Shown here: positions 16,807 through 25,259 of the stretch, in pieces
Layout: each line of letters starts with the position of its first letter
How positions within the stretch are numbered: position 1 is the first letter of the stretch
Assembly (NCBI GenBank): GCA_023416995.1
Contig: JAEZGI010000055.1
Coordinates: 1 to 57,750 of the forward strand
Length of the DNA stretch: 57,750 nt
Direction of reading: 5' to 3'
DNA from: Bacteroidota bacterium
GTDB lineage: Bacteria > Bacteroidota > Bacteroidia > Chitinophagales > Chitinophagaceae
Made by a program: the position numbers and the translations under genes
Notes under the pieces: generated by a model
What the model was told of the DNA's origin: nothing
What the model saw: the letters and a program-made list of their open reading frames with translations, nothing else
The model's database searches: none

Positions 16807-17697
16807 TTAAGTTATAACGGAGCGGGCAAAGTTCATAAAAAGCTCGGCCAAAGGCTCAGAAGACCCTTGTCTTTCAATGAAATAAAAATAACGATCAATT
16901 GTAAGATCTTCCACGTCGATGATTGCAAATTCCTTGTTGGTGAGCTCGGTTACTATAGAGTGTACCGACAGAAATGCCATACATTCTGAATGCCGGACAT
17001 AATTTTTAATTGCTTCGGTTGAACCAAGCTCCATTTCAAACAGCAGTTGTGACATCGATATGCCCTTTGATTTAAGCGCATGTGCTATTACATCAAGCGT
17101 GCCGGAGCCGGCCTCACGTTGCAAAAGCGGGATGTCTTTTAATTCAGTGAAAGTAATAACACCTTTTGCTGCAAGCGGATGATTAATATTGCTGACAAGT
17201 ACAATTTCGTCTTTCAAAAACTCTGAATACCGGATGCCCCTGTTGCGTGATTTGCCTTCAATGATACCCAGGTCAATATTTTTATCGATCAGTGCCGCCT
17301 CAATTTGTTCTGTATTACCATTCAGTAATTTGATATTCACGTCACGATATTGGTTATGAAACTGTGGTAAAGCAGAAGGAATAACATACTGGCTGATTGT
17401 TGTACTTGCACCGAGATGAAGTGTGCCTTTATGGGCGTCGGAAAAGCTGTTCAGATCAAACTCCATCTGGCGGTAGGTACTCATCAGTTGCTCTGTATAA
17501 TGCAACATCACCTTGCCCTGCGGTGTCAGTTTTATTTTATTGCCCTGTCGCTCGAACAATTGCACTCTGAATTGTTGTTCCAGTTCCTGGATGTGTTTGC
17601 TGACCGCAGGTTGCGTTATAAACAGGTCGCTTGCAGCCTTCGTAAAACTCAGGCGTTTGGCAACCGTATGAAAAACCTGTAATCTGAAATCAAACAT
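16807..17697 (-). CDS. LysR-family transcriptional regulator of the sulfite-reduction genes
   Basis: 296 residues. The N-terminal winged helix-turn-helix (about 1-62) has FHTVAKRLSFTKAASDLF and ITQPAVSKHIQELE; the C-terminal two-lobed domain (about 90-290) starts HLGASTTISQYVIPS and should bind a small effector. It is the first gene of the minus-strand run LysR-cobA-cysJ-cysI, 58 bp before cobA, so it probably controls sulfur assimilation as CysB/Cbl do in other bacteria. That link is from position only. The pirin gene is divergent. Confidence 0.9.
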   Translation of the reverse strand: MFDFRLQVFHTVAKRLSFTKAASDLFITQPAVSKHIQELEQQFRVQLFERQGNKIKLTPQGKVMLHYTEQLMSTYRQMEFDLNSFSDAHKGTLHLGASTTISQYVIPSALPQFHNQYRDVNIKLLNGNTEQIEAALIDKNIDLGIIEGKSRNRGIRYSEFLKDEIVLVSNINHPLAAKGVITFTELKDIPLLQREAGSGTLDVIAHALKSKGISMSQLLFEMELGSTEAIKNYVRHSECMAFLSVHSIVTELTNKEFAIIDVEDLTIDRYFYFIERQGSSEPLAELFMNFARSVIT

Positions 17698-17717
17698 CAG
17701 CCGGGAATTGGTGCATG

Positions 17718-17725
17718 CAAAACTA
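17718..17725 (-). promoter_or_regulatory. -7 element upstream of the LysR gene
   Basis: TAGTTTTG on the minus strand matches TAnnTTTG and ends 20 nt before the start codon at 17697. A clear -33 TTG was not found at the right distance. Confidence 0.35.
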
Positions 17726-17801
17726 ACAGAATATTGCTGAAGTAGTCATATCCGGGATAATAGTGAAAATCCTGTAGTTTTAGGTTATTTAATCAGCTGT
17801 T

Positions 17802-18713
17802 ATGTTAGATATAGTAATAGAAGCGCGTAAGGCAGCCATTTCTGAAGGTATGTCGGTGAACCGTATTCTACCTTTCCGTATGCGACGGATGGTTGGTCCG
17901 TTTATTTTTATGGATCATGCGGGGCCCGTTGACATACCTGTTAGTCAAAAGGGTAATCTTGATGTGCTGCCGCACCCCCATATTGGTTTATCAACCGTAA
18001 GCTACCTTTTTGGTGGACAGGTCACACACCGCGACAGCCTGGGCGTAGAGATGGTGGTTAAACCAGGAGAAGTGAACTGGATGACGGCCGGTCGTGGTAT
18101 TTCTCATAGCGAACGTTTCGAGGATCCCGCAGTGCTTGCAGGTGGAACACTTGAAATGATACAGACCTGGGTAGCACTTCCGGAAAAAGATGAAGAAGCT
18201 GCGCCATCTTTCAATAATTATACAGTTGACCAACTACCCACATATACCGACACTGGTGTGTGGATGCGGCTCATAGCGGGCGATGCTTACGGGCTGAAGG
18301 GCAATGTGAAAACCAATTCACCACTTTTTTATCTGCATGTAGCCCTTGAATCAGGAGCAAAATTTGCTTTGCCCGCCGAACACAGTGAAAGAGGCGCTTA
18401 CGTGGTAAAGGGCAGTCTCGAAGTAAACGGAATCATTTATGACGCCGGCAAAATGTTGGTGTTTACCAGGGGAGCCGATCCGGTCATAAAGGCGAAGGAA
18501 CCGACTACACTTATGCTGCTGGGTGGCGAACCGCTGGGTGCCCGTTATATCTGGTGGAACTTTGTATCCAGCCGGAAAGAAAGAATTGAACAGGCGAAAG
18601 AGGATTGGAAACAGGGAAGGATCATTCTTCCTCCCAATGATAACCATGAATTCATTCCGTTACCTGATGACAAATCCAAACCCGCAGGACCCCCACCCGA
18701 AGCACTTTCTTAG
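17802..18713 (+). CDS. Pirin family protein
   Basis: 303 residues of the pirin bicupin family. The N-terminal cupin has the family signature: VGPFIFMDHAGP, then LPHPHIGLSTVSYLF with the metal-binding histidines, and GRGISHSERFE near residues 97-108 with a further His and the Glu. The C-terminal cupin (about 180-270) contains GAYVVKGSLEVNG. Some pirins act as quercetin dioxygenases, others as redox sensors or regulators; the role here cannot be told. The C-terminal tail is rich in Pro and Lys. It is divergent to the LysR gene. Confidence 0.92.
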   Translation: MLDIVIEARKAAISEGMSVNRILPFRMRRMVGPFIFMDHAGPVDIPVSQKGNLDVLPHPHIGLSTVSYLFGGQVTHRDSLGVEMVVKPGEVNWMTAGRGISHSERFEDPAVLAGGTLEMIQTWVALPEKDEEAAPSFNNYTVDQLPTYTDTGVWMRLIAGDAYGLKGNVKTNSPLFYLHVALESGAKFALPAEHSERGAYVVKGSLEVNGIIYDAGKMLVFTRGADPVIKAKEPTTLMLLGGEPLGARYIWWNFVSSRKERIEQAKEDWKQGRIILPPNDNHEFIPLPDDKSKPAGPPPEALS

Positions 18714-18771
18714 GAGTCAGCTGTAAATAGATTACAAGTTTGATAAATGCCCCAGCTTCACCGGTTTTTGA

Positions 18772-18814
18772 CCAGTAAGTGTGGGCACAACATACTTACA
18801 TCAGACTGGCTTTT
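18772..18814 (+). terminator. Possible terminator downstream of pirin
   Basis: GTAAGTGTG (18775-18783) can pair with CATACTTAC (18791-18799), 9 positions with one G-T pair and a 7-nt loop. Outer CCA and TGG may extend it, and a run of five T follows at 18811-18815. It lies about 60 bp after the pirin stop codon. The rest of 18714-19001 shows no gene. Confidence 0.35.
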
Positions 18815-19001
18815 TGACCGGATCGTTAAATGGGTCAGCCTTACAGGCAGATTAAAAAATTACGAAAACCGGACCTTGGTGTATTTAAATACATAGTGAA
18901 TCTGGCAGAGGCGAATACACTCAGAAGCGGAAAATTATCCGTTGAACCAATTACAAATTGCCTACCTTAAACCGCAGGACATTGTGCCCTAAACAGTCAA
19001 A

Positions 19002-19625
19002 ATGAACAAGGAAGTTTTTACATTGATCGATATCTTGGGAACAGCAGCATTTAGTGTTTCTGGCGTTTTTGCTGCTATGGAAAAGAAACTTGACATTTTT
19101 GGGATATTTATCATCGCGTTCATTACAGCAATCGGTGGTGGTACTATCCGCGATATTATGATTGGTTACACCCCGGTAACCTGGATGCGGACCGGCAATT
19201 ACAGCATCGTGATTTTTATATCTGCAACGATTGCAATGATGTTTTATAACCGGATCATAAGTTATGATCGGATTCTAATCATTTTTGACTCAATTGGCCT
19301 GGGATTTTTCACCGTTCTCGGAATACAGAAAGGTATCGACTATGGTTTTCGCACCGGCCTTTGTATAGCACTTGGCACCATTACCGCTTGTTTCGGAGGG
19401 ATGGCAAGGGATATTGTTTTAAACCAGATACCACATATTTTTCAGAAAGAGATCTACGCCACCGCATGTATACTCGGGGGCCTGCTGTATTTCACCTTAC
19501 TTCAAACAACCGTACCCAAGGTTGCACATGACAGCCTTTGTATAGCTTTTGTTGTAGTGATACGATTACTTGCTGTGAAATACAACTGGACTTTACCACA
19601 CGTTTATCGCAGTCGTGAACGCTGA
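19002..19625 (+). CDS. Trimeric intracellular cation (TRIC) channel family protein, UPF0126/YicG type
   Basis: 207 residues with about seven membrane helices arranged as two repeats of the UPF0126 domain. The repeat signatures are AFSVSGVFAAMEKKLDIFG with GGGTIRDIMIG in the first half, and FFTVLGIQKG with CFGGMARDIVLNQ in the second. Prokaryotic TRIC homologues form trimeric K+-permeable channels in the membrane. The gene stands alone, with 288 bp before it. It adds to the set of monovalent-ion transport genes in the window but is not close to the antiporters. Confidence 0.9.
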   Translation: MNKEVFTLIDILGTAAFSVSGVFAAMEKKLDIFGIFIIAFITAIGGGTIRDIMIGYTPVTWMRTGNYSIVIFISATIAMMFYNRIISYDRILIIFDSIGLGFFTVLGIQKGIDYGFRTGLCIALGTITACFGGMARDIVLNQIPHIFQKEIYATACILGGLLYFTLLQTTVPKVAHDSLCIAFVVVIRLLAVKYNWTLPHVYRSRER

Positions 19626-19664
19626 CTGCTCAACAGAAGACCGGATATTTTTTGGGTAGCGATT

Positions 19665-19937
19665 GTGAATATCAACAGTTGCGCACACTGCAAACAACCA
19701 CACTATGTTCGCAATGAATCAGAAGCACAATTGGAAAAAGCTTTTGACAACAGTATAAACATTCCACTGACTGAGCTTAGGGAAAGGATCCGGGAGATCC
19801 CTGCCCATAAGCCAGTAGTGGTACATTGTGCCGGGGGTTATCGCACCGCGGCCGGCAGTTCGATCATCGCTGTTGAATCAGGAGATAAAACAACAGTTTA
19901 TGATCCCGGAGACAGTATCAAAAGGTTTCTGAAATGA
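19665..19937 (+). pseudogene. Rhodanese domain remnant
   Basis: About 90 codons, opening with GTG, whose second half is clearly a rhodanese domain: VRNESEA, INIPLTELRERIREIPAHKPVVVHCAGGYRTAAGSS, with the catalytic-site Cys in VHCAGGYR, then YDPGDSIKRFLK. The same segment ends the two-rhodanese metallo-beta-lactamase-fold proteins common in Bacteroidota. The usual first strand (LLDVR) is spoiled (PHYVRNESE) and the normal domain beginning is absent, so this is most likely the 3' remnant of a longer gene. A short functional single-domain rhodanese cannot be excluded. It is convergent with the next gene, 7 bp away. Confidence 0.55.
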
Positions 19938-19944
19938 TCTGATC

Positions 19945-20346
19945 CTAATCATGCTGATTACTTACTTCCATAATGGTAAAAGTTTTTTTACCGGAAGGTA
20001 CCTGCCAATTTACCTGCTGCCCCTGGCGAAAGCCAATTAATGCTGCGCCAATCGGTGCCATCACCGAGATCTTCCTTTCTTTCACATTTGCCTTTTCGGG
20101 AGTGACCACGATAAGCTCCATAATCTTATCATTGGTCTCTTCTTTGATCTTAACTCTCGAGTTAAGACCTACCGCGTCGGCCGGAAATTTTTCAGGAGTA
20201 ACGAGTCGTGCACGTTTAAGATCAAGTTGTAATTCCTCTACGTTTTTTCTGTCGAACGAATGTTTTTGATAGGTATTACGCAATAATGCCTGGATGATTT
20301 CGTAATCGTCTTTTCTTAGTACCAGGCTATTTTTTGTCTGTGCCAT
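19945..20346 (-). CDS. GreA/GreB-family (Rnk-like) elongation factor domain protein
   Basis: 133 residues. The C-terminal half is the GreA/GreB C-terminal FKBP-like domain as in Rnk (VGLNSRVKIKEETND, TPEKANVKERKISVMAPIGAALIG, GQQVNWQVPSGKKTF). The N-terminal part is short and helical instead of a full GreA coiled coil. Such proteins bind RNA polymerase near the secondary channel and alter transcript elongation or nucleoside diphosphate levels. It lies 5 bp after the glutamate-synthase-like gene, so it is translated from the same transcript. Confidence 0.85.
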   Translation of the reverse strand: MAQTKNSLVLRKDDYEIIQALLRNTYQKHSFDRKNVEELQLDLKRARLVTPEKFPADAVGLNSRVKIKEETNDKIMELIVVTPEKANVKERKISVMAPIGAALIGFRQGQQVNWQVPSGKKTFTIMEVSNQHD

Positions 20347-20351
20347 GTTAT

Positions 20352-21917
20352 TTAATTTAAAATTGATTGAATGTTATTTTTAATAGTGTTGATTTTTGTT
20401 CTGAAATAAATTTCTTCGAAGCTTTTTGTGTCCTGTTCATTTATCCTGCGATAGAATTTCGAAGGATGTATGTCTTCTACCCTTTTGAATCCACAAGCTT
20501 CCATCATCTCTTTAGTTGCAGCAATTGTTTTGGAATGGAAACTCGCAATCCGAACTTTTTTGTCTGCAGGGTCAAGGCCCTTATATAATGACGGGTTCTG
20601 CGTTGCGACACCTACCGGGCATTTCCCCGTGTCACAAATCAGGGCCTGGATACAACCAAGCGCCATCATCATGCCCCGGGCGCTATAACAGGCAGATGCT
20701 CCCAATGCAATAGCTTTCATAATGTCAAAACCGGTTATAATTTTTCCAGCTGCAATGATTTTGATATGTTCTGTTAGTTCATACTCATCAAGTGTTTGTT
20801 TTACAAATGCCAGTGCATCATATAACGGCATACCAAGGTGGTCGGTAAATTCAAGTGGGGCGGCCCCGGTTCCGCCTTCTGCACCATCAACTGTTATAAA
20901 GTCGGGATAGATGCCGGTATTAACAATGGCTTCGCAGATTGCAATAAATTCCTGTTTATCACCAATACACAACTTGAAACCTACTGGTTTTCCACTTGAT
21001 AATTCCCGCAGCAACTGGATAAACTGAATCATACCGGTAGCATTGTCAAACTCAGAATGTGTGCCGGGTGAGTGCACAGTCGTACCTGGTTCCACGAGCC
21101 GGATGGCGGCGATCTCTGGTGTATTCTTGGAGGCCGGCAGAATACCTCCGTGACCAGGTTTTGCACCCTGCGACAACTTGAGTTCTATCATCCTGACGTT
21201 TTCCTGCAATGCGGTTTTCCGAAAGGCCATTGCACTAAATCGTCCTTCAACATCGCGACAACCAAAATACCCGGTACCTATCTGCCAGATCAGGTCGCCG
21301 CCAAGGTTGTGATAATTGCTGATACCACCTTCGCCCGTATTATGAGCGAATCTACCCATACGTGCACCTTCATTGAGCGCTGCTATTGCCGTTTTACTGA
21401 GAGCACCATAACTCATGGCACCCACATTATAGATACTCGCGCTGTATGGTTGAAGGCACTGGTAATTTCCGATGGTTACACGCAGCTCTTTTTCATCAGC
21501 AATAACCGGATAAACCGAATGCGCCACCCATTCGTATCCAGGTTCCATGGGATCAGCCTGCATACCAAATGCAACTGTTTCCTTCTCGGCCTTAGCTCTC
21601 TGATAAACCAGCGATCGCTGACGGCGGTTGAACGGTTTACCATCGAGATCAGATTCAAAAAAATATTGTCTGAATTCGGGACGCACTGATTCAAACACAT
21701 AACGAAGATGACCTATCACAGGGAAGTTCCTGATGATAGCGTGACGGGTTTGCAATGCATCATGTATCCCTATAATGAGCAAAGGCACTGTGACTGATAA
21801 GCCCCAGTACCAGGCCGCGTTCGCAGTGAGGGCCACAACAAGCACAGCCACATTCAGCGAAAGCAGAAAAATAATCGCCATCTGTCTGAACGACAATAGT
21901 TTAATATATCGTATCAT
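20352..21917 (-). CDS. FMN-binding glutamate synthase family protein, membrane-anchored
   Basis: 521 residues. Two N-terminal membrane helices (about 12-48) precede a glutamate-synthase central domain (about 90-500): YNVGAMSYGALSKTAIAALN, HNTGEGGISNYH, GAKPGHGGILPA, TVDGAEGGTGAAPLEFTDH and CPVGVATQNPSLYKG. The FMN site and iron-sulfur Cys region are present; the glutaminase and NADPH subunits are not. Related stand-alone proteins are annotated as glutamate synthase-like, and their real reaction is mostly unknown. It forms an operon with the GreA-like gene below and possibly with the 57-residue membrane protein above, whose sequence resembles its own N-terminal helices. Confidence 0.9.
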   Translation of the reverse strand: MIRYIKLLSFRQMAIIFLLSLNVAVLVVALTANAAWYWGLSVTVPLLIIGIHDALQTRHAIIRNFPVIGHLRYVFESVRPEFRQYFFESDLDGKPFNRRQRSLVYQRAKAEKETVAFGMQADPMEPGYEWVAHSVYPVIADEKELRVTIGNYQCLQPYSASIYNVGAMSYGALSKTAIAALNEGARMGRFAHNTGEGGISNYHNLGGDLIWQIGTGYFGCRDVEGRFSAMAFRKTALQENVRMIELKLSQGAKPGHGGILPASKNTPEIAAIRLVEPGTTVHSPGTHSEFDNATGMIQFIQLLRELSSGKPVGFKLCIGDKQEFIAICEAIVNTGIYPDFITVDGAEGGTGAAPLEFTDHLGMPLYDALAFVKQTLDEYELTEHIKIIAAGKIITGFDIMKAIALGASACYSARGMMMALGCIQALICDTGKCPVGVATQNPSLYKGLDPADKKVRIASFHSKTIAATKEMMEACGFKRVEDIHPSKFYRRINEQDTKSFEEIYFRTKINTIKNNIQSILN

Positions 21918-22004
21918 AGCTTTTATGTATAATGATGAAAATGCCAGCTACATCAGTGGCTGACATATGAAAACTTGAATGAAAGCTTTGTGGTTAGTAA
22001 TTAT

Positions 22005-22178
22005 CTACGAACGCGGCAATGACATTAATGTAATCAGCAACAATGGAACGGAAATGATGAATAAAGCATACCAACCAGGATGCGATATCATACCCTGCTG
22101 CAATACAATTGCATTTGCCAATACAAACAGCACTACTTTAAACTTACCTGTAGCGGTAGAATTTTGATTGTGATCCAT
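22005..22178 (-). CDS. 57-residue membrane protein resembling the N-terminus of the adjacent glutamate synthase-like protein
   Basis: Translating the minus strand from the ATG at 22178 gives MDHNQNSTATGKFK, then two hydrophobic helices around a turn (VVLFVLANAIVLQQG and WYALFIISVPLLLITLM), ending LPRS and a TAG stop. Codon use and the clean polar-hydrophobic pattern suggest a real gene. Aligned without gaps on the shared WY, it matches residues of the two anchor helices of the protein encoded just downstream (N, WY, VPLL and I are shared; about ten identities in 42). It lies 87 bp upstream of that gene. Confidence 0.6.
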   Translation of the reverse strand: MDHNQNSTATGKFKVVLFVLANAIVLQQGMISHPGWYALFIISVPLLLITLMSLPRS

Positions 22179-22552
22179 AGCAAGACATTTAAACGTGATT
22201 TACTGGAATACTAATCCGGCAAAACTCCCAAGCCAATGGGTAATCAGGCTTGGGCCAACGTGTTAAAGTCTTTGGAACTCGAAAAACAATAAAGGTGTCT
22301 GCAGAACGGAAGAAACTCCGGAAAGGACCATGCACAGCCATCCCCCATGCCAGGCGTTGCCTGTCGCGAAGTGTAAAAGAAAGTGATATGATTACGATTA
22401 CCGTGCATTTTATCAAAGATACAAATTTTAAATCGTATTAAAAAACCACTGGTCAGTCAATGGAACTATAACACATATGCGGGCAGTCTTACTACATTCT
22501 GATTCAAAAATATCCGGTAACTTTAGTTCTACATAACGGGTTATAAAATTAT
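22179..22552. other. Intergenic region with one perfect 8-bp inverted repeat
   Basis: 374 bp between a minus-strand small gene and the plus-strand Crp/Fnr gene. CCCAAGCC (22227-22234) and GGCTTGGG (22247-22254) form a stem with a 12-nt loop, without a T run. Nothing else recognisable; the reading frames present are short and unlike proteins. Confidence 0.4.
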
Positions 22553-23131
22553 ATGTACGAAGTTTTTTTTGCGATGCTGAAAAAAAAGGTTGGTTTCGAA
22601 GACGAAGAGCTCAACCAGTTGAAAGCTTTGCTAACACCAAAAAAACTTCGCAAAAGACAATATTTGCTTCAGGAAGGAGATGTGTGCAAATTCATTGCTT
22701 TTACAGAAAAAGGAGCGCTTCGCTCGTTCTCGGTTGATGACAAAGGCGGTGAACACATCATTCAATTTGCGCTTGAAGGCTGGTTGATATCCGATCTGTA
22801 CAGTTTCCTCACTGCAGAACCGGCTACCTACAATATTGAAGCTCTTGAAAACTGCGAATTGGTATTGATCAACCGTTCAGCCCATGAAGAACTGTTGAAA
22901 AGATTTCCAAAATATGAGACCTGGATCCGTTTGGAAATTACAGGCGCTTATGTGGCCATGCAAAGAAGATTAACATCTGTGATTTCGTTGCCGCTTGAAG
23001 AAAGATACCAGGCTTTCACCATTGCCTATCCCGAAATCGTACAAAGAGTACCACAGCACATGATCGCATCATTCATGGGATTAACTCCGGAAACACTCAG
23101 CCGCGTGCGACGTAAATTAATAAACAAATAA
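22553..23131 (+). CDS. Crp/Fnr-family transcriptional regulator
   Basis: 192 residues. A cyclic-nucleotide-binding-type beta roll (about 15-115; LRKRQYLLQEGDVCKFIAF, GGEHIIQFALEGWLISDLYSF) is followed by a dimer helix and a helix-turn-helix at the C-terminus (VPQHMIASFMGLTPETLSRVRRKL). The cAMP-contact residues of true Crp are not evident, so the signal is unknown. It resembles the protein at 32319-32897 in size and sequence. It leads a plus-strand set with an oxidoreductase, YceI and an SDR, which it may regulate; a palindrome of Crp/Fnr-site architecture lies 50 bp downstream. Confidence 0.9.
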   Translation: MYEVFFAMLKKKVGFEDEELNQLKALLTPKKLRKRQYLLQEGDVCKFIAFTEKGALRSFSVDDKGGEHIIQFALEGWLISDLYSFLTAEPATYNIEALENCELVLINRSAHEELLKRFPKYETWIRLEITGAYVAMQRRLTSVISLPLEERYQAFTIAYPEIVQRVPQHMIASFMGLTPETLSRVRRKLINK

Positions 23132-23180
23132 CAGGTTTAACCCTCAACGCTGCACCGTTGACTTTTATCAATGGTTTTTC

Positions 23181-23194
23181 TTGCCTGCAGGCAA
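23181..23194. promoter_or_regulatory. Perfect 14-bp palindrome TTGCCTGCAGGCAA, possible Crp/Fnr-type operator
   Basis: The palindrome has the 5-4-5 layout of Fnr/Crp-family sites (TTGAT-N4-ATCAA in Fnr), here TTGCC-TGCA-GGCAA. It lies between a Crp/Fnr regulator gene and the oxidoreductase gene beginning at 23240. Binding is an inference from layout and position. Confidence 0.35.
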
Positions 23195-23239
23195 TGGTTG
23201 TCGGCATACTCTGTTTGTAACTTCGCATCATACAATCAA

Positions 23240-23818
23240 ATGAACATGCAAACAAAGCAAACCATAACCATAATCGGCGCAACAGGATACAGGGGTTGCA
23301 GGATTTCAAAAGCGCTGGCCAAAGGCAATAACCGGTTGTTGCTTAATGCGGAAAACACCACAGCTGTTCATCGGTTAATCAGTCACATTCTACGTCAATA
23401 TCCCGATGCAGACATCGAAGCAACAACATCTAATTTCGACGCAACCTGGGAAGCTGATATAATCATACTTGCCGTTCCCGATATAGCTGAAACGAGTATC
23501 GCGCAGCTGATTCGTGAAGTAGCCACTCAAAAGATAATTGTCAGCATTGCTCATGCGCCACTACAAAATATTGATGGTCTCATCTGGAAACCCGATAGTA
23601 GAGACACTGACTTTTTACAGGAACTACTACCGGATTCAAAAGTGGTCAAAGTATACAATACCCCTGTTTCTAAAAGTCTTTTAAACCCTGCGATAGGGGA
23701 AAAACCGGCAGACAGTTTTGTTGTCGGAACAGATATGGATGCCCTTGAAACCGTGGCAGATTTATTGAATGGCGCAGGTTATAAAACGATCATTGCTACC
23801 GAGGTGCAACACAGATAA
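23240..23818 (+). CDS. NAD(P)-binding oxidoreductase (F420-dependent NADP reductase-like)
   Basis: 192 residues from the ATG at 23240; the ATG two codons later is equally possible, and upstream in-frame sequence looks non-coding. A Rossmann domain starts ITIIGATGYRGCRISKALAKG (first 18 residues show the dinucleotide loop) and continues with DIIILAVPDI and KVVKVYNTPVSKSLLNP, the pattern of the NADPH-dependent F420 reductase-like family. These use NADP(H) with flavin or unknown partners. It lies in line with the Crp/Fnr, yceI and SDR genes. Confidence 0.75.
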   Translation: MNMQTKQTITIIGATGYRGCRISKALAKGNNRLLLNAENTTAVHRLISHILRQYPDADIEATTSNFDATWEADIIILAVPDIAETSIAQLIREVATQKIIVSIAHAPLQNIDGLIWKPDSRDTDFLQELLPDSKVVKVYNTPVSKSLLNPAIGEKPADSFVVGTDMDALETVADLLNGAGYKTIIATEVQHR

Positions 23819-23859
23819 AACACAAAGTCACTTTAACAATAAAAATTAAATACAAGCAT

Positions 23860-24432
23860 ATGAAAAAGATCGCTATTATTCTCTCAGCAGTTTTCCTGCT
23901 TACATCATTTAAAGTGTTGAACGATACCTGGAAAAATGATGATCCCCACTCACAGCTAACGTTTACTGTGAAACACATGGGCATCGCCGATGTTACGGGT
24001 ACATTTAATGACTTTGATGTTACCATCAATTCAAAAAAACCTGACTTCAGTGATGCAGTAGTAGAACTGACTGCCCAGGTAGCCTCTATTGATACCCGCG
24101 TTGAACCGCGGGACAAACATTTGAAAAGTGCAGACTTTTTTGATGCAGAAAAGTTTCCAACCCTGCATTTTAAGAGCAACGCAATTAAACCTGCAGGAAA
24201 AAATAAATACAAACTCACTGGCGATCTGACCATCCATGGTGTTACCAAATCAACCACGGTCGACCTGGAGTACAGGGGAACTGCTGAAAACGCAATGAAT
24301 AAAAAACCGACCGCCGGCTTCCAGGTTACAGGCGTGATCAAACGCTCTGATTTTAATGTTGGAAATGGTTTTCCACCACCCATGATCAGCGACGAAGTTC
24401 AAATCAAAGCTGATGGCGAATTTGTGCAATAA
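23860..24432 (+). CDS. YceI family periplasmic protein
   Basis: 190 residues. The signal peptide MKKIAIILSAVFLLTSFK is followed by the YceI lipocalin-like barrel: DPHSQLTFTVKHMGIADVTGTF, DTRVEPRDKHLKSADFF, FPTLHFKSNAI and LTIHGVTKSTTVDLEY. The barrel binds isoprenoid or amphiphilic ligands in the periplasm; the biological role is usually stress related. It lies 41 bp after the oxidoreductase and 20 bp before the SDR gene, consistent with one transcript. Confidence 0.93.
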   Translation: MKKIAIILSAVFLLTSFKVLNDTWKNDDPHSQLTFTVKHMGIADVTGTFNDFDVTINSKKPDFSDAVVELTAQVASIDTRVEPRDKHLKSADFFDAEKFPTLHFKSNAIKPAGKNKYKLTGDLTIHGVTKSTTVDLEYRGTAENAMNKKPTAGFQVTGVIKRSDFNVGNGFPPPMISDEVQIKADGEFVQ

Positions 24433-24452
24433 CCATATTTAAAAATTAAGAC

Positions 24453-25202
24453 ATGAAACTACTTGAAAATAAAGTCGCTATTATAACAGGTGCGGCCTCA
24501 GGCATTGGAAAAGCAACGGCAATATTATTTGCGGATGAAGGTGCAAAAGTGATTCTGTCAGACATCAGCGAAAAAAACGGACATGCTGCCGTAACTGAGA
24601 TCAAATCGAAAGGTGGAGAAGCTTTTTTTGTAAAAGCCGATTCATCAAGTGCCGAAGACAATGAACGACTTGTTAAGGAAACGCTTTCAAAGTATGGATC
24701 CCTGGACATAGCTGTTAATAATGCCGGTATTGGTGGTCCTTTGGCACCAACAGGCGAATACCCTATCGATGGGTGGAAAAAAGTGATTGATATAAACCTG
24801 TCGGGCGTCTTTTACGGGCTGCGATACCAGATTCCGGCTATGCGTGAAAAAGGTGGCAGCATTGTTAACGTAGCCTCTATCCTTGGCCATGCAGGCACAA
24901 AGTTCTCGCCGGCATATGTTGCTGCAAAACATGGCGTGGTAGGTCTTACCAAAGCAGCAGCACTTGAAAATGCTGACAAAAATATCCGGATCAATTCAGT
25001 CGGCCCGGCTTATATTAAGACACCACTCGTAATGGACTCATTAGATAAAGATGCGCTTGATGCACTTATAGGCTTACACCCAATGGGTCGGCTTGGAGAG
25101 TCAGAAGAGATTGCAGAATTGATTTTGTGGCTGGCTTCACCCAAAGCATCATTTGTTACCGGTGCTTACTACGCTGCAGATGGCGGATATCTTGCGCAGT
25201 AA
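24453..25202 (+). CDS. SDR family NAD(P)-dependent oxidoreductase
   Basis: 249-residue classical short-chain dehydrogenase. The cofactor loop is TGAASGIGKAT (about residues 12-22), NNAG follows near residue 90, and the catalytic set is Ser in VASILG with YVAAK. An Asp after the second strand (LSDISEKNG) suggests NAD preference. The C-terminus is YYAADGGYLAQ, typical for the family. Last gene of the Crp/Fnr-led set; a strong terminator follows. The substrate is not readable. Confidence 0.92.
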   Translation: MKLLENKVAIITGAASGIGKATAILFADEGAKVILSDISEKNGHAAVTEIKSKGGEAFFVKADSSSAEDNERLVKETLSKYGSLDIAVNNAGIGGPLAPTGEYPIDGWKKVIDINLSGVFYGLRYQIPAMREKGGSIVNVASILGHAGTKFSPAYVAAKHGVVGLTKAAALENADKNIRINSVGPAYIKTPLVMDSLDKDALDALIGLHPMGRLGESEEIAELILWLASPKASFVTGAYYAADGGYLAQ

Positions 25203-25259
25203 CTTCCTTGTGCAAAACAGATTCCTATAAAACGAATTGATTGATGTAAGACGAATATT

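Noticed and set aside
21072..21689. Plus-strand open frame of 205 codons
   Set aside because: It is opposite the glutamate synthase-like gene, which has strong family motifs; the translation resembles no protein.
22227..22254. Hairpin CCCAAGCC/GGCTTGGG as a terminator
   Set aside because: No T run on either side, and it lies upstream of both flanking genes, so there is no transcript for it to end.
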